DNA of 64,000 nt from Acetothermia bacterium UBA3571 (GCA_002375995.1 DFNI01000013.1:1-64000); one strand, 5' to 3'. Numbered from the stretch's first letter, positions 38,602 to 47,770 are shown. The notes: generated from the sequence alone by a model not told the origin. A program made the numbers and translations.

Positions 38602-41600
38602 ATGACCTCGGCGATATTCAGCGAACTCTGTCCCAATTGTGGCGGTGAAATCGCGGCGGAACGGCTGGCCCGGGGCAGCCTCTGTGAGCGTTGCCTCCCT
38701 GATCCGGCGGATGATCCATGTGTTGCCCTGGCACGGCGGGAAAACCTTCGAGATTACGCCGAGGTATGTCGGCTCCGGAGGGAGGCCGCACGGTTCGTCG
38801 AGTTCTTCCGCGAACGCATCGGCTCTCCCCCCTGGTCACTCCAGCTCGCGTGGGCAAAACGGGTCTTGCTCGGCCGTTCTTTCGCCATCCTGGCTCCCAC
38901 AGGGGTGGGAAAGACCACCTTCGGCATGGTAATGGCCGCTTATCTCCCTTCCCGCTCCTACCTCATCGTCCCCACAAGGCTTTTGGTGGAGGAACTTTCC
39001 CGGAAGCTTAGGGTTATTTCCCCCGAGAAGGAGGTTCTCGGCTTCACGGGAAAGGAAGACCAGCGCCGTCGCATAGCGGGAGGGGATTTCAATATCCTGA
39101 TCACCACCTCCGTGTTCCTCCAGCGGAACCACGAGCTCCTCCTCGAGGCGTTCGCCGAGGATCAGGAAATTTTCGTCTTCGTGGACGACGTGGACTCGCT
39201 CCTTAAGGCCTCCCGGAACGTGGATCGGTTGCTTGGGCTTCTGGGTTTTTCCCCAGAGGAAATCGAGGCAGCGCTCGGCGGAGGAGAAGTGAAAAGGGAT
39301 CCCCGGGGGGTATTGGTGGTATCCTCGGCCACGGTCCAACCGAGAACCAAACGGGTCCAACTCTTCCAGCGCCTGTTGGGGTTCGAGGTGCAACGTCCCA
39401 CTACCTCGTTGCGGAACGTAGCGGATCTCGAGGAAAGGGTGGCCTCCTTCGAAGCCGCCGTGAGGCGGACGAAAGAAACCGTCAAGGAACTCGGTCCCGG
39501 TGGCTTCGTGTACGTATCACAGGAGTTCGGCCGGGAGGGCGTGGAGGAGGTGTTGGATGCCCTGCGTTCGGCCGGGGTTCTCGCGGTCTCTTACGAAGAT
39601 TTTCGCCCAGAGGCTCAAGAGAGGTTCCGAAATGGGGAGATCCAAGCGGTGGTGGGGATTTCCCATGGAGGGAATCCCCTGGTGCGGGGGATCGACCTTC
39701 CCGAGGCGGTGCGATACGCGGTCTTCGTCGGGGTCCCGGTGATCCTCTTCCCCGCGGAGGTCAGTTCCCTGGCCCCCGGGAGGCTCATGGGATTGCTCCT
39801 TGTTCTCAGGCCGGCGCTCCCCCGGGAAGAGGTTGAACAGAATCTGGAGTATCTGCGGCGTTACCTCACCCTGCGTGAGGAGCACCTTCCCCGTTATCCT
39901 CGGATAAAGGAGCGGCTCGAGGGGATCGCTGAGCGCCTTCGTAAAGCGCTTCAGGACGAGGAGATCCTGTGGCACCTTAAGCGCTCGGGAAGCGTTTCCG
40001 TACGCGTACGAAACGGAAAGCGGTACCTCGCTGTAGCGGACGCCACAAGCTACCTTCAGGCTTCGGGGAGGACATCGCGTCTGGCCCCGTGGGGCCTCAC
40101 CCGGGGGCTTTCGGTCCTTTTCTGGTGGGATGAGGCCTGCTTCCGGAGCCTCCGGCGCCGCCTTCTTGCCCTCGCGGCCCAAGAGGTCGAGTTCCTTCCC
40201 GCGAAATCCGTCGACCTGAAGAAAGTCCTCTCGGAGGTGGACCGCGATCGAAAGAGGCTGCGGGAGTTCCGCCGGGGCGCGCCTCCGAAAGGCGCTCGAG
40301 AGCTTTTGCGCACATCCCTTTTCGTGGTGGAATCGCCCAACAAGGCCCGGACCATCGCCTCCTTTTTCAGCCGTCCGCAGCGGCGGGCACGGGGAAAGCT
40401 CACCGCCTACGAGGTGACCACCGGGGACCGGTTGCTCGTAATCGCCGCCACCATGGGGCACCTCACCGATTTGGTGGAGGAAGGGGGGATCCACGGCGTA
40501 CTGGAAGTGGACGGCCGGTTTGTCCCCCTCTACGGCCCGATACGCCTCTGTCGGCGCTGCGGGGAACAGACCACCTCGTCCCGGTGCCCTCGTTGCGGCG
40601 GGGAACCGGACGTGGACAAACTGGAAACGATAAGGGCCCTTCGGGAGCTAGCTCTGGAGGTGGACGAGGTGTTGGTGGGGACCGATCCCGATTCGGAAGG
40701 GGAGAAGATCGCGTGGGACGTGTATTTGGCGCTCCGGCCCCTCAACCCCCGGGTGCTACGGGTGGAGTTCCATGAGGTGACCCCCCGGGCCATCCGCGAG
40801 GCGTTGGATTCCACCCGGGAGATCGCCGAGCCCTTGGTCCGGGCCCAGATCGTGCGCCGGGTGGCCGATCGTTGGGTCGGATTTTCGCTTTCACGCCATC
40901 TCCAAGCACGCTTCGGGTCCCGGAACCTTTCGGCGGGGCGGGTGCAGGCCCCGGTCCTGGGATGGGTGATCGCCCGGGAGGAGGAGCGAAGGAAACGGAA
41001 AGGGCTTATCGTCGCGTCTTTGGGAGGGGTAGAGGTACGGTTCGAGCTCGGAGATCCCACAGCGGCCCGGAAGATCTTCACGCGGCTTGCGGAAACAGAG
41101 GTAAAACAAGTGTACGAAAACGAAGAAGAGCTTTCGCCACCGCCGCCGTTTACCACCGGTGTGCTCTTGGTGGAGGCGTCCCGAGCTCTCGGGCTCCCGC
41201 CGGGAAGGACTATGTCGCTTGCCCAGGAGCTCTTCGAGGCCGGACTCATCACCTACCACCGCACCGACTCCGCCCGGGTCTCCGATGCCGGGGTGATGCT
41301 CGCGAGACGGATCATCGCTGATCTCTACGGCGAGGAGTTCTTCAGGCCGCGGCGGTTTGGCGAGGGCGGGGCTCACGAGTGTATCCGTCCCACCAGGCCC
41401 ATTTCCTCGGAAGAGCTCCGGGAGCTCATTTATACCGGGAGACTCGAGCTCACCTTCCCACGGGGTGCGGCACGGCTTTACGAGCTCATCTGGAGAAGGT
41501 TCTTGGCCTCGCAGATGCGCCCGGCGCGGGTGCGAAAGGTGGGGTTGCGGTTTTCCCTCGAGGGCTTCACTGAAGAGAAGGAGTTCATCGTGGAGGTAGA

Positions 41601-42009
41601 TGAGAGCGGCTTCGACCTCGTGATGCCCCTTCCGGTGGTGGAGCTTCCGGAAGAGCCACGCCTTGTGCCCCGGGAATTTCGGGAAGTGCCTGCGGCCCCG
41701 CCCCTTACCCAGGGGGAATTGGTAGCGCTGATGCGGGAGCGGGGATTGGGCCGCCCCTCCACCTATGCCCGGATCGTGGAGACCCTGCTTGAGCGCCGCT
41801 ACGTGGTGGAGCGGAAGGGGTTCCTTTTTCCCACAAAGTTGGGGCGGGAAGTCCACGCCTATTTGGTCCAGAAGTTTCCACGTTGGACCGGGGAGGAGTT
41901 CACCCGGGAGCTCGAAGCCCACATGGACGCAGTGGAGGAAGGGCGCCTGGATTACCAGGAGGTGCTCAAGGGAGTAAGGACCGTGATAGACGAGGCGAAG
42001 GCGGCTTGA
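38602..42009 (+). CDS. rgy: Reverse gyrase
   Basis: This 1135-residue enzyme introduces positive supercoils using ATP. An N-terminal zinc finger (C10, C13, C28, C31) is followed by a helicase-like domain with Walker A LAPTGVGKTT (97-106) and the reverse-gyrase-specific DDVD box at 195-198. The type IA topoisomerase domain begins at about 571 (LFVVESPNKARTIASFF). A second Cys4 zinc site lies near 650 (CRRCGEQTTSSRCPRCGG) and the catalytic Tyr at 885 (LITYHRTDSARVSDAG). The protein is complete and of family length. Reverse gyrase is the classic marker of hyperthermophily, so the host probably grows at about 65 C or above. Confidence 0.97.
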   Translation: MTSAIFSELCPNCGGEIAAERLARGSLCERCLPDPADDPCVALARRENLRDYAEVCRLRREAARFVEFFRERIGSPPWSLQLAWAKRVLLGRSFAILAPTGVGKTTFGMVMAAYLPSRSYLIVPTRLLVEELSRKLRVISPEKEVLGFTGKEDQRRRIAGGDFNILITTSVFLQRNHELLLEAFAEDQEIFVFVDDVDSLLKASRNVDRLLGLLGFSPEEIEAALGGGEVKRDPRGVLVVSSATVQPRTKRVQLFQRLLGFEVQRPTTSLRNVADLEERVASFEAAVRRTKETVKELGPGGFVYVSQEFGREGVEEVLDALRSAGVLAVSYEDFRPEAQERFRNGEIQAVVGISHGGNPLVRGIDLPEAVRYAVFVGVPVILFPAEVSSLAPGRLMGLLLVLRPALPREEVEQNLEYLRRYLTLREEHLPRYPRIKERLEGIAERLRKALQDEEILWHLKRSGSVSVRVRNGKRYLAVADATSYLQASGRTSRLAPWGLTRGLSVLFWWDEACFRSLRRRLLALAAQEVEFLPAKSVDLKKVLSEVDRDRKRLREFRRGAPPKGARELLRTSLFVVESPNKARTIASFFSRPQRRARGKLTAYEVTTGDRLLVIAATMGHLTDLVEEGGIHGVLEVDGRFVPLYGPIRLCRRCGEQTTSSRCPRCGGEPDVDKLETIRALRELALEVDEVLVGTDPDSEGEKIAWDVYLALRPLNPRVLRVEFHEVTPRAIREALDSTREIAEPLVRAQIVRRVADRWVGFSLSRHLQARFGSRNLSAGRVQAPVLGWVIAREEERRKRKGLIVASLGGVEVRFELGDPTAARKIFTRLAETEVKQVYENEEELSPPPPFTTGVLLVEASRALGLPPGRTMSLAQELFEAGLITYHRTDSARVSDAGVMLARRIIADLYGEEFFRPRRFGEGGAHECIRPTRPISSEELRELIYTGRLELTFPRGAARLYELIWRRFLASQMRPARVRKVGLRFSLEGFTEEKEFIVEVDESGFDLVMPLPVVELPEEPRLVPREFREVPAAPPLTQGELVALMRERGLGRPSTYARIVETLLERRYVVERKGFLFPTKLGREVHAYLVQKFPRWTGEEFTRELEAHMDAVEEGRLDYQEVLKGVRTVIDEAKAA

Positions 42010-42035
42010 ACGGAGCGGGGCTTTCCCGTTACATA
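42006..42035 (+). promoter_or_regulatory. Possible promoter of hrcA
   Basis: TTGAAC (42006-42011) overlaps the reverse gyrase stop and is followed after 18 bases by TACATA (42030-42035), with an AT-rich stretch continuing to 42042. A GGTGAG ribosome site precedes the hrcA ATG. No CIRCE inverted repeat is seen. Confidence 0.35.
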
Positions 42036-42051
42036 AATAATAGGGTGAGCC

Positions 42052-43119
42052 ATGAAGCCAAGGGAACGTCGCTATGTCATATTGCGCGACCTTGTCGAGC
42101 TTTATACGAAGACCCGGAAGCCAGTGTCCTCCACCGAGCTGGTGAAGGAGTACGGGTACCGGTGGTGTTCCGCCACGGTACGCAACGATCTCGCCGCGTT
42201 GGAACGGGAGGGGTACATCTACAAGCCTTTCCCCTCTTCCGGTCGGGTCCCCACCGCGAAGGGCTTCCGCTTCTACGCCCGTTGGATCCTGAAGTCCCTC
42301 AGATCCCACGGCGAGGTGGCCGAGCGGGCACTGGAGGGGTTGGGGAGGGCGTTCGAGGGGATAGCCTCGCTCCTTGCCCATCCCACCACCTTGGATATCT
42401 GGAAGGAAGCGGCGGCGTTCATCGCCTCGCTGGCTTCGCAGATGGGGTTCATCATTTCCCCCGACATCGGGAGCCTCCGGATCGCCCGCGCGGTGCTCGT
42501 GCGGACAGGGGAACAGGAGGTCTCCCTCCACCTTCTCACCGAGGGGGAGCTTTCGGAGAAGTTCCCCATCCGCCTTCCCCAGCGAGTGAGCGACGCTGAA
42601 CTGAAGGAAGCCGAGGAAGCCCTGGAGGACATCCTCAAGGGTCGCACCCTAAAGGACGCTCGCACCATCATGGAGGAGCGGGGGCTTCGGGCGCGAAAGT
42701 TCAGTTGGATTGTAGAAGAGATCCTGAAGGCCCTCGGCCGGGAGAACCGAAAGGTGTACCTCTCCGGACTCGAATACCTTTCGGAGGCGATCCGAGCGGG
42801 CTGCGATATAAAGCCCCTCTTCCGGGTCATCGGGGACGAGCGTCTCTTCATGGAGCTCGTGCTCGAGAGCCGTCCGGAACACAAGGGGATCGAGGTCAGG
42901 GTAGGGGACTTCCCCGTAAAAGGGCTCGAGGAGTTCGCCCTGGTGAGCGCCGATTTCTACAAGGGAATGGGGGTCCTCGGGACCTTCGGTCCCATGTGGC
43001 TCGATTACTCCAAAGCCATCTCCGCGGTGGAGCTTATCGCCAGGGCCCTCTCCGCTTATACCGCGGCCGGCCCCACATCAGCGGCCTCCAGTCCCAGCGG
43101 ACAGTCTCAGCCCCAGTAG
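42052..43119 (+). CDS. hrcA: Heat-inducible transcription repressor HrcA
   Basis: HrcA represses chaperone operons by binding CIRCE elements. The 355-residue protein has an N-terminal winged helix, VSSTELVKEYGYRWCSATVR with NDLAALEREGYIYKP, and the diagnostic SGRVPTAKGFRFY. The HrcA dimerisation domain fills the rest. The tail (TSAASSPSGQSQPQ) is low complexity and overlaps the convergent flavin reductase gene by 13 bases. No grpE, dnaK or dnaJ is adjacent, unlike the usual arrangement. Confidence 0.93.
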   Translation: MKPRERRYVILRDLVELYTKTRKPVSSTELVKEYGYRWCSATVRNDLAALEREGYIYKPFPSSGRVPTAKGFRFYARWILKSLRSHGEVAERALEGLGRAFEGIASLLAHPTTLDIWKEAAAFIASLASQMGFIISPDIGSLRIARAVLVRTGEQEVSLHLLTEGELSEKFPIRLPQRVSDAELKEAEEALEDILKGRTLKDARTIMEERGLRARKFSWIVEEILKALGRENRKVYLSGLEYLSEAIRAGCDIKPLFRVIGDERLFMELVLESRPEHKGIEVRVGDFPVKGLEEFALVSADFYKGMGVLGTFGPMWLDYSKAISAVELIARALSAYTAAGPTSAASSPSGQSQPQ

Positions 43120-43583
43120 TCCCGCGGGTTATACCGGAGCGGGGCGGCATCCCCGGCCCACGCGTCCACCACTTCGCCCACGAAGATGGTGTGGTCCCCC
43201 GCCGGGTAGTTCCCCACCAATTTGCAGTCCAGCCACGCGGCCACCCCTTCCAAGATAGGGGCCCCGGTTTTCGCTATTCTGTAGGGGATATTGGTGAATT
43301 TGTTCACACCGCGGCCGCTTTTGAGGCCGAAATGGCGGGCGAGCTCCAGCTGATCTTGGGCCAAGACGTTCACGGAAAACGAGCCGGCCTCGGCGATGAG
43401 GTCATGGCTGAACCGGGTCTTCCCGACGGCCACCGCCACCAAAGGGGGGCGGTGGGAGACCCTCATGGCCCACGCACACGTGAGGGCGTTCACGCGGCCT
43501 CCGTGGGCCGCTCCCACCACGTAAACCCCGTAGGTGAACTTCCCGAAGGCGAGGGAAACCGGATCCTTCCCCAGCTTATCCAC
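43107..43583 (-). CDS. Flavin reductase-like domain protein (flavoredoxin type)
   Basis: This is a 158-residue FMN-binding split-barrel protein: FTYGVYVVGAAHGGRVNALT, VSHRPPLVAVAVGKTRFSHDLI, GSFSVNVLAQDQLELARHFG, and DHTIFVGEVVDAW. Relatives are flavoredoxins or FMN reductases. The GTG start lies inside the last codons of argF. It is the final gene of the amino-acid transporter operon, and its role there is unclear. Confidence 0.85.
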   Translation of the reverse strand: MDKLGKDPVSLAFGKFTYGVYVVGAAHGGRVNALTCAWAMRVSHRPPLVAVAVGKTRFSHDLIAEAGSFSVNVLAQDQLELARHFGLKSGRGVNKFTNIPYRIAKTGAPILEGVAAWLDCKLVGNYPAGDHTIFVGEVVDAWAGDAAPLRYNPRDYWG

Positions 43584-44523
43584 CTCCCAAAAGCAAAGCC
43601 AAGAGGGCCTTCTGGGCGTGGAGCCTGTTCTCGGCTTGCTCGAAGATCACCGAGTGCTTGGAGCGCGCCGCCTCGTAGGTGAGCTCCTCCCCGTAGTGGG
43701 CAGGGAGGCAATGCATCAGGAGGGAATCGGGTTTCGCGTTGGAGAGAAGCTCCATGTCCACCGTGAACCCGGCGAAATCGCGCTTCTTTTTCTCCGCGAT
43801 GGACTCCTCGCCCATGGACACCCAAACGTCAGTGTAGACCACATCGGCCCCTTCCACCGCCGCCCTGGGGTCGTGGAGGACCTCCACCTCGCCCCCGGCG
43901 GCCCGTACCAATTCAAGGACCTCTTCCCTGGGGCCGTAGCCTTGCGGGCAAGCGAGGCGAAACCGGAGCCCGAGCTTGGCGCAGGCGAGCATCAGGGAGT
44001 TAGCAACGTTGTTGGGATCGCCCACGAAGACCAAAGTGAGTCCCTCCAGGCGCCGCTTCCGCTCCCAGATGGTGAGCATGTCGCCCAGGGCCTGGCAAGG
44101 GTGGTAGGTGTCGGAGAGGCCGTTGATCACGGGCACGGTGGCGAAGCGGGCGAGTTCCTCTACCACGGCGTGCTCGAACACCCGGGCCATGATCCCGTGC
44201 ACGTAGCGAGAGAGGACCAGCGCCACGTCTTCGGCCGTCTCCCGGACCCCGAGCTTGACCTCGTCCGGCCCAAGGTAAAGGGCCTTCCCTCCGAGCTCTT
44301 CCATCCCCACGGCGAACGAAACCCGGGTGCGAAGCGACGGTTTCTGGAAGAGGAGGGCCAAGGTTTTTCCCCGGAGCACATGGTCGTGGCGGATGCCGGC
44401 CTTTCTTTCCTCCTTCAGGCGCTTGGCGAGTTCCAGAACTTCCCAGATCTCTTCCCGGCTCCAATCGGCGAGGCTCACTAGATCCCTTTTTTGTAGCTTC
44501 ACCGTTACCTCCTCGATGATCAC
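43576..44523 (-). CDS. argF: Ornithine carbamoyltransferase
   Basis: This enzyme makes citrulline from ornithine and carbamoyl phosphate, or the reverse in arginine breakdown. The 315-residue protein has the carbamoyl-phosphate loop KPSLRTRVSF, HPCQALGDMLTIWE, VFVGDPNNVANSLM, ornithine motif TDVWVSMGEES, and MHCLPAHYGEE. It starts with GTG at 44523, overlapping the permease stop as GTGA; a GTG seven codons on with GAGGAGG before it (44502) is an alternative. Sitting in an amino-acid transporter operon suggests use with imported arginine, ornithine or citrulline. Confidence 0.94.
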   Translation of the reverse strand: MIIEEVTVKLQKRDLVSLADWSREEIWEVLELAKRLKEERKAGIRHDHVLRGKTLALLFQKPSLRTRVSFAVGMEELGGKALYLGPDEVKLGVRETAEDVALVLSRYVHGIMARVFEHAVVEELARFATVPVINGLSDTYHPCQALGDMLTIWERKRRLEGLTLVFVGDPNNVANSLMLACAKLGLRFRLACPQGYGPREEVLELVRAAGGEVEVLHDPRAAVEGADVVYTDVWVSMGEESIAEKKKRDFAGFTVDMELLSNAKPDSLLMHCLPAHYGEELTYEAARSKHSVIFEQAENRLHAQKALLALLLGGG

Positions 44524-45188
44524 TGTCGGGCCGTCCCCAGGCCCGGCACCCTGATCGCGGCTTCCACCAGCCGCAGGCCGAAGGTAATGATGAGGACAAG
44601 GGCCAAGTAGATCAGCGCCACCACCGCGTAGATCTCGAAGAAGCGGAAATTGTTGCTAGCGATGGTGCGCCCGATTCCCATGAGGTCGGGGAGACCGATG
44701 AGATAAACGATCGATGTGTACTTGAGCATATAGACCAGTTCGTTGGACCAAGCGGGGAGCACCAACCGCAGCGCCTGGGGGACGATCACGTGCTGGATCG
44801 TCTGCCCCCGGGTCATCCCCAACGAGAGCGCCGCCATGGTCTGTCCCCGCTTCACCGCCTGGATCGCCCCCCGGAAGTACTCCGCCTGGTACGCGGCGGT
44901 GTTGAGCCCCATGGCGATGATCCCCGAAAGGAGGGGGGTAAGGCGGATCCCCCATCCCGCGAGGCCGAAGTGGACCATGAAGAGCTGTACCAAAAGGGGC
45001 GTTCCCCGGAAGAACTGGACGTAGGCGCTGGCGAGCCAGTAGATGGGCCCCCGGGCGTACAGGCGCGCGATGGCGATGAGCAACCCCAACACTGCGCCGA
45101 TGGAGATGCAAGCGGCGGTGAGCTCCACCGTGAGGAGCAAGCCCCGGCCAAGCTGCGGAAGCCATTCCCACTTGAAGATCAGCTCCAT
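44520..45188 (-). CDS. Polar amino-acid ABC transporter permease (His/Glu/Arg family)
   Basis: This is a 222-residue membrane permease of the HisM/GlnP family. The N-terminal segment RGLLLTVELTAACISIGAVL is followed by VQFFRGTPLLVQLFMVHFGL. The EAA-type loop is YQAEYFRGAIQAVKRGQTMA, ending in GMTRGQTIQHVIVPQALRLV. The ATG overlaps the stop of the ATPase gene by one base (TGATG); a much longer frame in the same phase is antisense to that gene. Two different permease genes in the operon form the heterodimeric channel. Confidence 0.93.
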   Translation of the reverse strand: MELIFKWEWLPQLGRGLLLTVELTAACISIGAVLGLLIAIARLYARGPIYWLASAYVQFFRGTPLLVQLFMVHFGLAGWGIRLTPLLSGIIAMGLNTAAYQAEYFRGAIQAVKRGQTMAALSLGMTRGQTIQHVIVPQALRLVLPAWSNELVYMLKYTSIVYLIGLPDLMGIGRTIASNNFRFFEIYAVVALIYLALVLIITFGLRLVEAAIRVPGLGTARQ

Positions 45189-45937
45189 CAGCTGCTCTCC
45201 CCGTAGAACTCGGTGATCTTGCGCAGGAACTCGGCGGTCCGGGGTACCTTGGGGTTGGTGAACAAGACCTCCGGCGGCCCTTGTTCCACGATGACCCCCT
45301 TCTCCATGAAGATGATTTCGTCGGCTACGGACCGGGCGAACCCCATCTCGTGGGTTACCACCAACATGGTCATCCCCGCTTCCGCCAGCTCGATCATTAC
45401 CTGAAGGACCTCCCCGATAAGTTCCGGGTCCAAGGCGGAGGTGGGTTCGTCGAAGAGGATGAGCTTGGGGTCCATGGCCAAGGCGCGGGCGATGGAGACC
45501 CGTTGCTGTTGCCCACCCGAAAGCTGGGCCGGGTACGCGTTGGCCTTGTCCGCAAGCCCCACCCGCGCGAGCTCCCGCATAGCCCGCTCCGTTGCCTCTC
45601 GCCTGGGCATCCGTTTCACCCTGATGAGGCCCAAACGGACGTTGTCCAGGGCGGTGAGGTGAGTGAAGAGGTTGAAGTCCTGGAAGACGAACCCGATCTG
45701 GGCCCGGATTTTGTATATGTTGGTCCGGCGAGAGGTGATCTCCTCGCCGTTCAGCCAAATCCGCCCCCGATCCGGCTCGGTGAGGCGGTTGATGCAGCGG
45801 AGGAGAGTGGACTTCCCCGTCCCCGAGGGTCCGATGATCACTTTGGTCTCCCCCCGCTCCAGGGTGAACGAGACCCCCCGCAGCACCTCTTCCTTCCCGT
45901 ACCGTTTGTGTAGGTCCTCTACCACTAAAAGTGCCAT
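45188..45937 (-). CDS. Amino-acid ABC transporter ATPase (GlnQ/HisP type)
   Basis: This 249-residue ABC ATPase has Walker A GPSGTGKSTLL at about 37-47, Q-loop FVFQDFNLFTHLTALDNV, signature LSGGQQQRVSIARAL, Walker B LILFDEPTSALDPE, and switch His in LVVTHEMGFARSV. These are the features of the polar amino-acid uptake subfamily. It overlaps both flanking permease genes and therefore belongs to one transporter. Confidence 0.95.
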   Translation of the reverse strand: MALLVVEDLHKRYGKEEVLRGVSFTLERGETKVIIGPSGTGKSTLLRCINRLTEPDRGRIWLNGEEITSRRTNIYKIRAQIGFVFQDFNLFTHLTALDNVRLGLIRVKRMPRREATERAMRELARVGLADKANAYPAQLSGGQQQRVSIARALAMDPKLILFDEPTSALDPELIGEVLQVMIELAEAGMTMLVVTHEMGFARSVADEIIFMEKGVIVEQGPPEVLFTNPKVPRTAEFLRKITEFYGESS

Positions 45938-46629
45938 CAGAACCGCTCCCCTGTTCCTTTGGCCTCGAAACCCGGGATCCGGTACCGCCGCTCCAGGGCC
46001 CCCAGGATCCAGTTGCCCATGTAGGTGAGGACGAGGAAGAAAAGGGCCACTAACATGAACGCGGGCAGCGCCAGGCCGTATTGGCGCCCGATGATGAACC
46101 GGGCCCTCTTAAATACCTCGATGACCCCGATGGCCGAAGCCAAGGTGGTGTCCTTGAGCACCGAGGAAAACTCGTTGGACCATGGGGGGATGGAGAGGCG
46201 GAGTGCTTGGGGAAGGATCACGTGGCGGATCGCCTGGAGACGCGTCATCCCCACCGAGAGGGCAGCCATCATCTGGCGGCTTCCCACCGCCTGGATCGCT
46301 CCCCGGAAGATCTGGGATTGGTACGCCGAGGACCGCAGCCCCAAGGCGACCACAGCGGCTATGAAGGGCGTTATGGGCACGTGGAACTGGCGCAGCCCAT
46401 AGTAGATGAGCAAAAGCAGGACCATCTCCGGCACCCCGCGGAAGAACCACTCGTATCCCACTGCCAGGGTCGCCAGTGGGCGCGGACCGTAGACCTGGAT
46501 CAAGGCGATGACGATTCCCACCAAAAAACCCAGCGTCACAAGTCCCAATAGGATCTGGAGGTTGATGCCCAGACCACCCAGAAGGGAAGGGACCCCTTTA
46601 AGAAGCCCTTGCCAGTCGCTCGCCGTCAT
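45937..46629 (-). CDS. Polar amino-acid ABC transporter permease, second subunit
   Basis: This 230-residue permease has an N-terminal segment GLGINLQILLGLVTLGFLVG, FFRGVPEMVLLLLIYYGL, and the conserved cytoplasmic loop YQSQIFRGAIQAVGSRQMMA followed by GMTRLQAIRHVILPQALRLS. It pairs with the other permease to form the channel. The stop overlaps the ATPase start. A hairpin with an A/T run stands upstream between it and the binding-protein gene, which would reduce its expression relative to the binding protein. Confidence 0.93.
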   Translation of the reverse strand: MTASDWQGLLKGVPSLLGGLGINLQILLGLVTLGFLVGIVIALIQVYGPRPLATLAVGYEWFFRGVPEMVLLLLIYYGLRQFHVPITPFIAAVVALGLRSSAYQSQIFRGAIQAVGSRQMMAALSVGMTRLQAIRHVILPQALRLSIPPWSNEFSSVLKDTTLASAIGVIEVFKRARFIIGRQYGLALPAFMLVALFFLVLTYMGNWILGALERRYRIPGFEAKGTGERF

Positions 46630-46643
46630 TTGCGGGAAAGATT

Positions 46644-46679
46644 AAAAAAGAGGGGGAGGGATTTCCACATCCCTCCCCC
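46644..46679 (-). terminator. Terminator/attenuator between binding-protein and permease genes
   Basis: On the reverse strand GGGGGAGGGAT pairs with ATCCCTCCCCC (arms 46669-46679 and 46652-46662), followed by CTTTTTT. It lies 18 bases after the binding-protein stop. Partial termination here is a common way to make more binding protein than membrane subunits. Confidence 0.8.
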
Positions 46680-46696
46680 CTCCCTTCCAAGTTACC

Positions 46697-47620
46697 TCAT
46701 TCGGAGGCCTTCTCCGCCAGGCACTTGGCGAAGTTATAGACCCGCTCCTCTGGGGCGAGGGTTTCGTCGTAGAGGGTGCCGATGCAGGACTTCCACGCCG
46801 CCTCCACCTTCTCCAGGGGCGGTCCGAAGTAGGCCTGGACCAAGTAGAACCAAGGAGAATCGGGGAGGATCCGGAACTTCACCTTCCACTGCCCTTCCGC
46901 CGGTAGGGAGAGATCATAACGAAGTCCCAGCTCGAGCATCCCTTCGTTAATTTTGGGAAGCAGGCCCTTGGGGTCGCCGCTTGCTACCAAGAACCCAAAG
47001 TACTCGTTGGTCTCGATGGTGTCGAGGACCTTGAGCACGGGATAGGCGGCGAGGGACTGTTGGGAGGCGGGCTCGTCCTGGACCACCGCAGCGAGGCGGC
47101 CGTTGACGAGATCAAGCACGGCTTCGGGATAGGTTTCGTAAAGTACGAGCTTCACGTCCACGCCCTTGTCCACCAGGTTCGACTGCACCCAGTCGGCTCC
47201 AGTGGTCCCCCGTTGGGCCCCGATTTTATTTCCGCAGCAGAAAAGATCGTCCAAGGATTTGAACTTGGAGTCCTTGCGGATAAGGACAGCTTGGTTGGAG
47301 AGCCAGTAGGGGTTGGAGAAGTCCACCACCTCTTCTCTCTCCGCGGTGATGGTGAACCCGGAGGCCCCGATGTCCACTTCCCCAAGCCTGACAGCGGGGA
47401 TGATGGAGTCGAAGGCTACCGGGCGAATCTCGATCTCATAGCCCATGAGGACCGCGATGCAGCGCATGACATCGAGGTCAAACCCGAGGTAATCCCCCTC
47501 CGGGGAGGCCCACTCGAACGGGGCCCAGGGGATATCGGAGGCCACGATGTATCTCTCCGCCCCCACCGTCGCCAACCCCGTTACCAAAAGCGACAACGCC
47601 AGCGCAAAGGTCAATCGCAT
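46697..47620 (-). CDS. Amino-acid ABC transporter substrate-binding protein
   Basis: This 307-residue exported protein of family 3 solute-binding proteins begins with the signal peptide MRLTFALALSLLVTGLATVG, without a lipobox Cys. Ligand-site motifs are IPWAPFEWASPEGDYLGFDL, GEVDIGASGFTITAEREEVV with DFSNPYW, and IGAQRGTTGADWVQ. Polar amino acid is the usual ligand; basic amino acid is a guess from the argF neighbour. Two Cys (DLFCCGNK) are adjacent. ATG 47620 follows GGAGGTG and lies after a strong promoter. Confidence 0.93.
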   Translation of the reverse strand: MRLTFALALSLLVTGLATVGAERYIVASDIPWAPFEWASPEGDYLGFDLDVMRCIAVLMGYEIEIRPVAFDSIIPAVRLGEVDIGASGFTITAEREEVVDFSNPYWLSNQAVLIRKDSKFKSLDDLFCCGNKIGAQRGTTGADWVQSNLVDKGVDVKLVLYETYPEAVLDLVNGRLAAVVQDEPASQQSLAAYPVLKVLDTIETNEYFGFLVASGDPKGLLPKINEGMLELGLRYDLSLPAEGQWKVKFRILPDSPWFYLVQAYFGPPLEKVEAAWKSCIGTLYDETLAPEERVYNFAKCLAEKASE

Positions 47621-47664
47621 ATCCTTTACACCTCCTCTTTTTGTGGTTCAAATCTACAAAAATC

Positions 47665-47694
47665 ACTATACTCGCGGGATGTGGGACCCGTCAA
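47665..47694 (-). promoter_or_regulatory. Promoter of the amino-acid transporter operon
   Basis: On the reverse strand TTGACG (47694-47689) is followed after 18 bases by TATAGT (47670-47665). The start codon is 45 bases downstream with GAGGAGGTG as ribosome site. Confidence 0.65.
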
Positions 47695-47764
47695 GTTTTG
47701 AGATGGCCGCCGGGCGCGGGACCATCGTGTTTTTTTCCGCGGCATTCGCCCACGGGACCATGTG

Positions 47765-47770
47765 TATAAT
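47765..47770 (+). promoter_or_regulatory. -10 box upstream of the GK-tail protein gene
   Basis: A perfect TATAAT lies 30-40 bases before the start codon of the secreted gene. No -35 box is evident at the normal distance. Confidence 0.4.

Noticed and set aside
42010..42051. CIRCE element upstream of hrcA
   Set aside because: No TTAGCACTC/GAGTGCTAA-type inverted repeat is present; the hairpin-like stretch is only AT-rich spacer.
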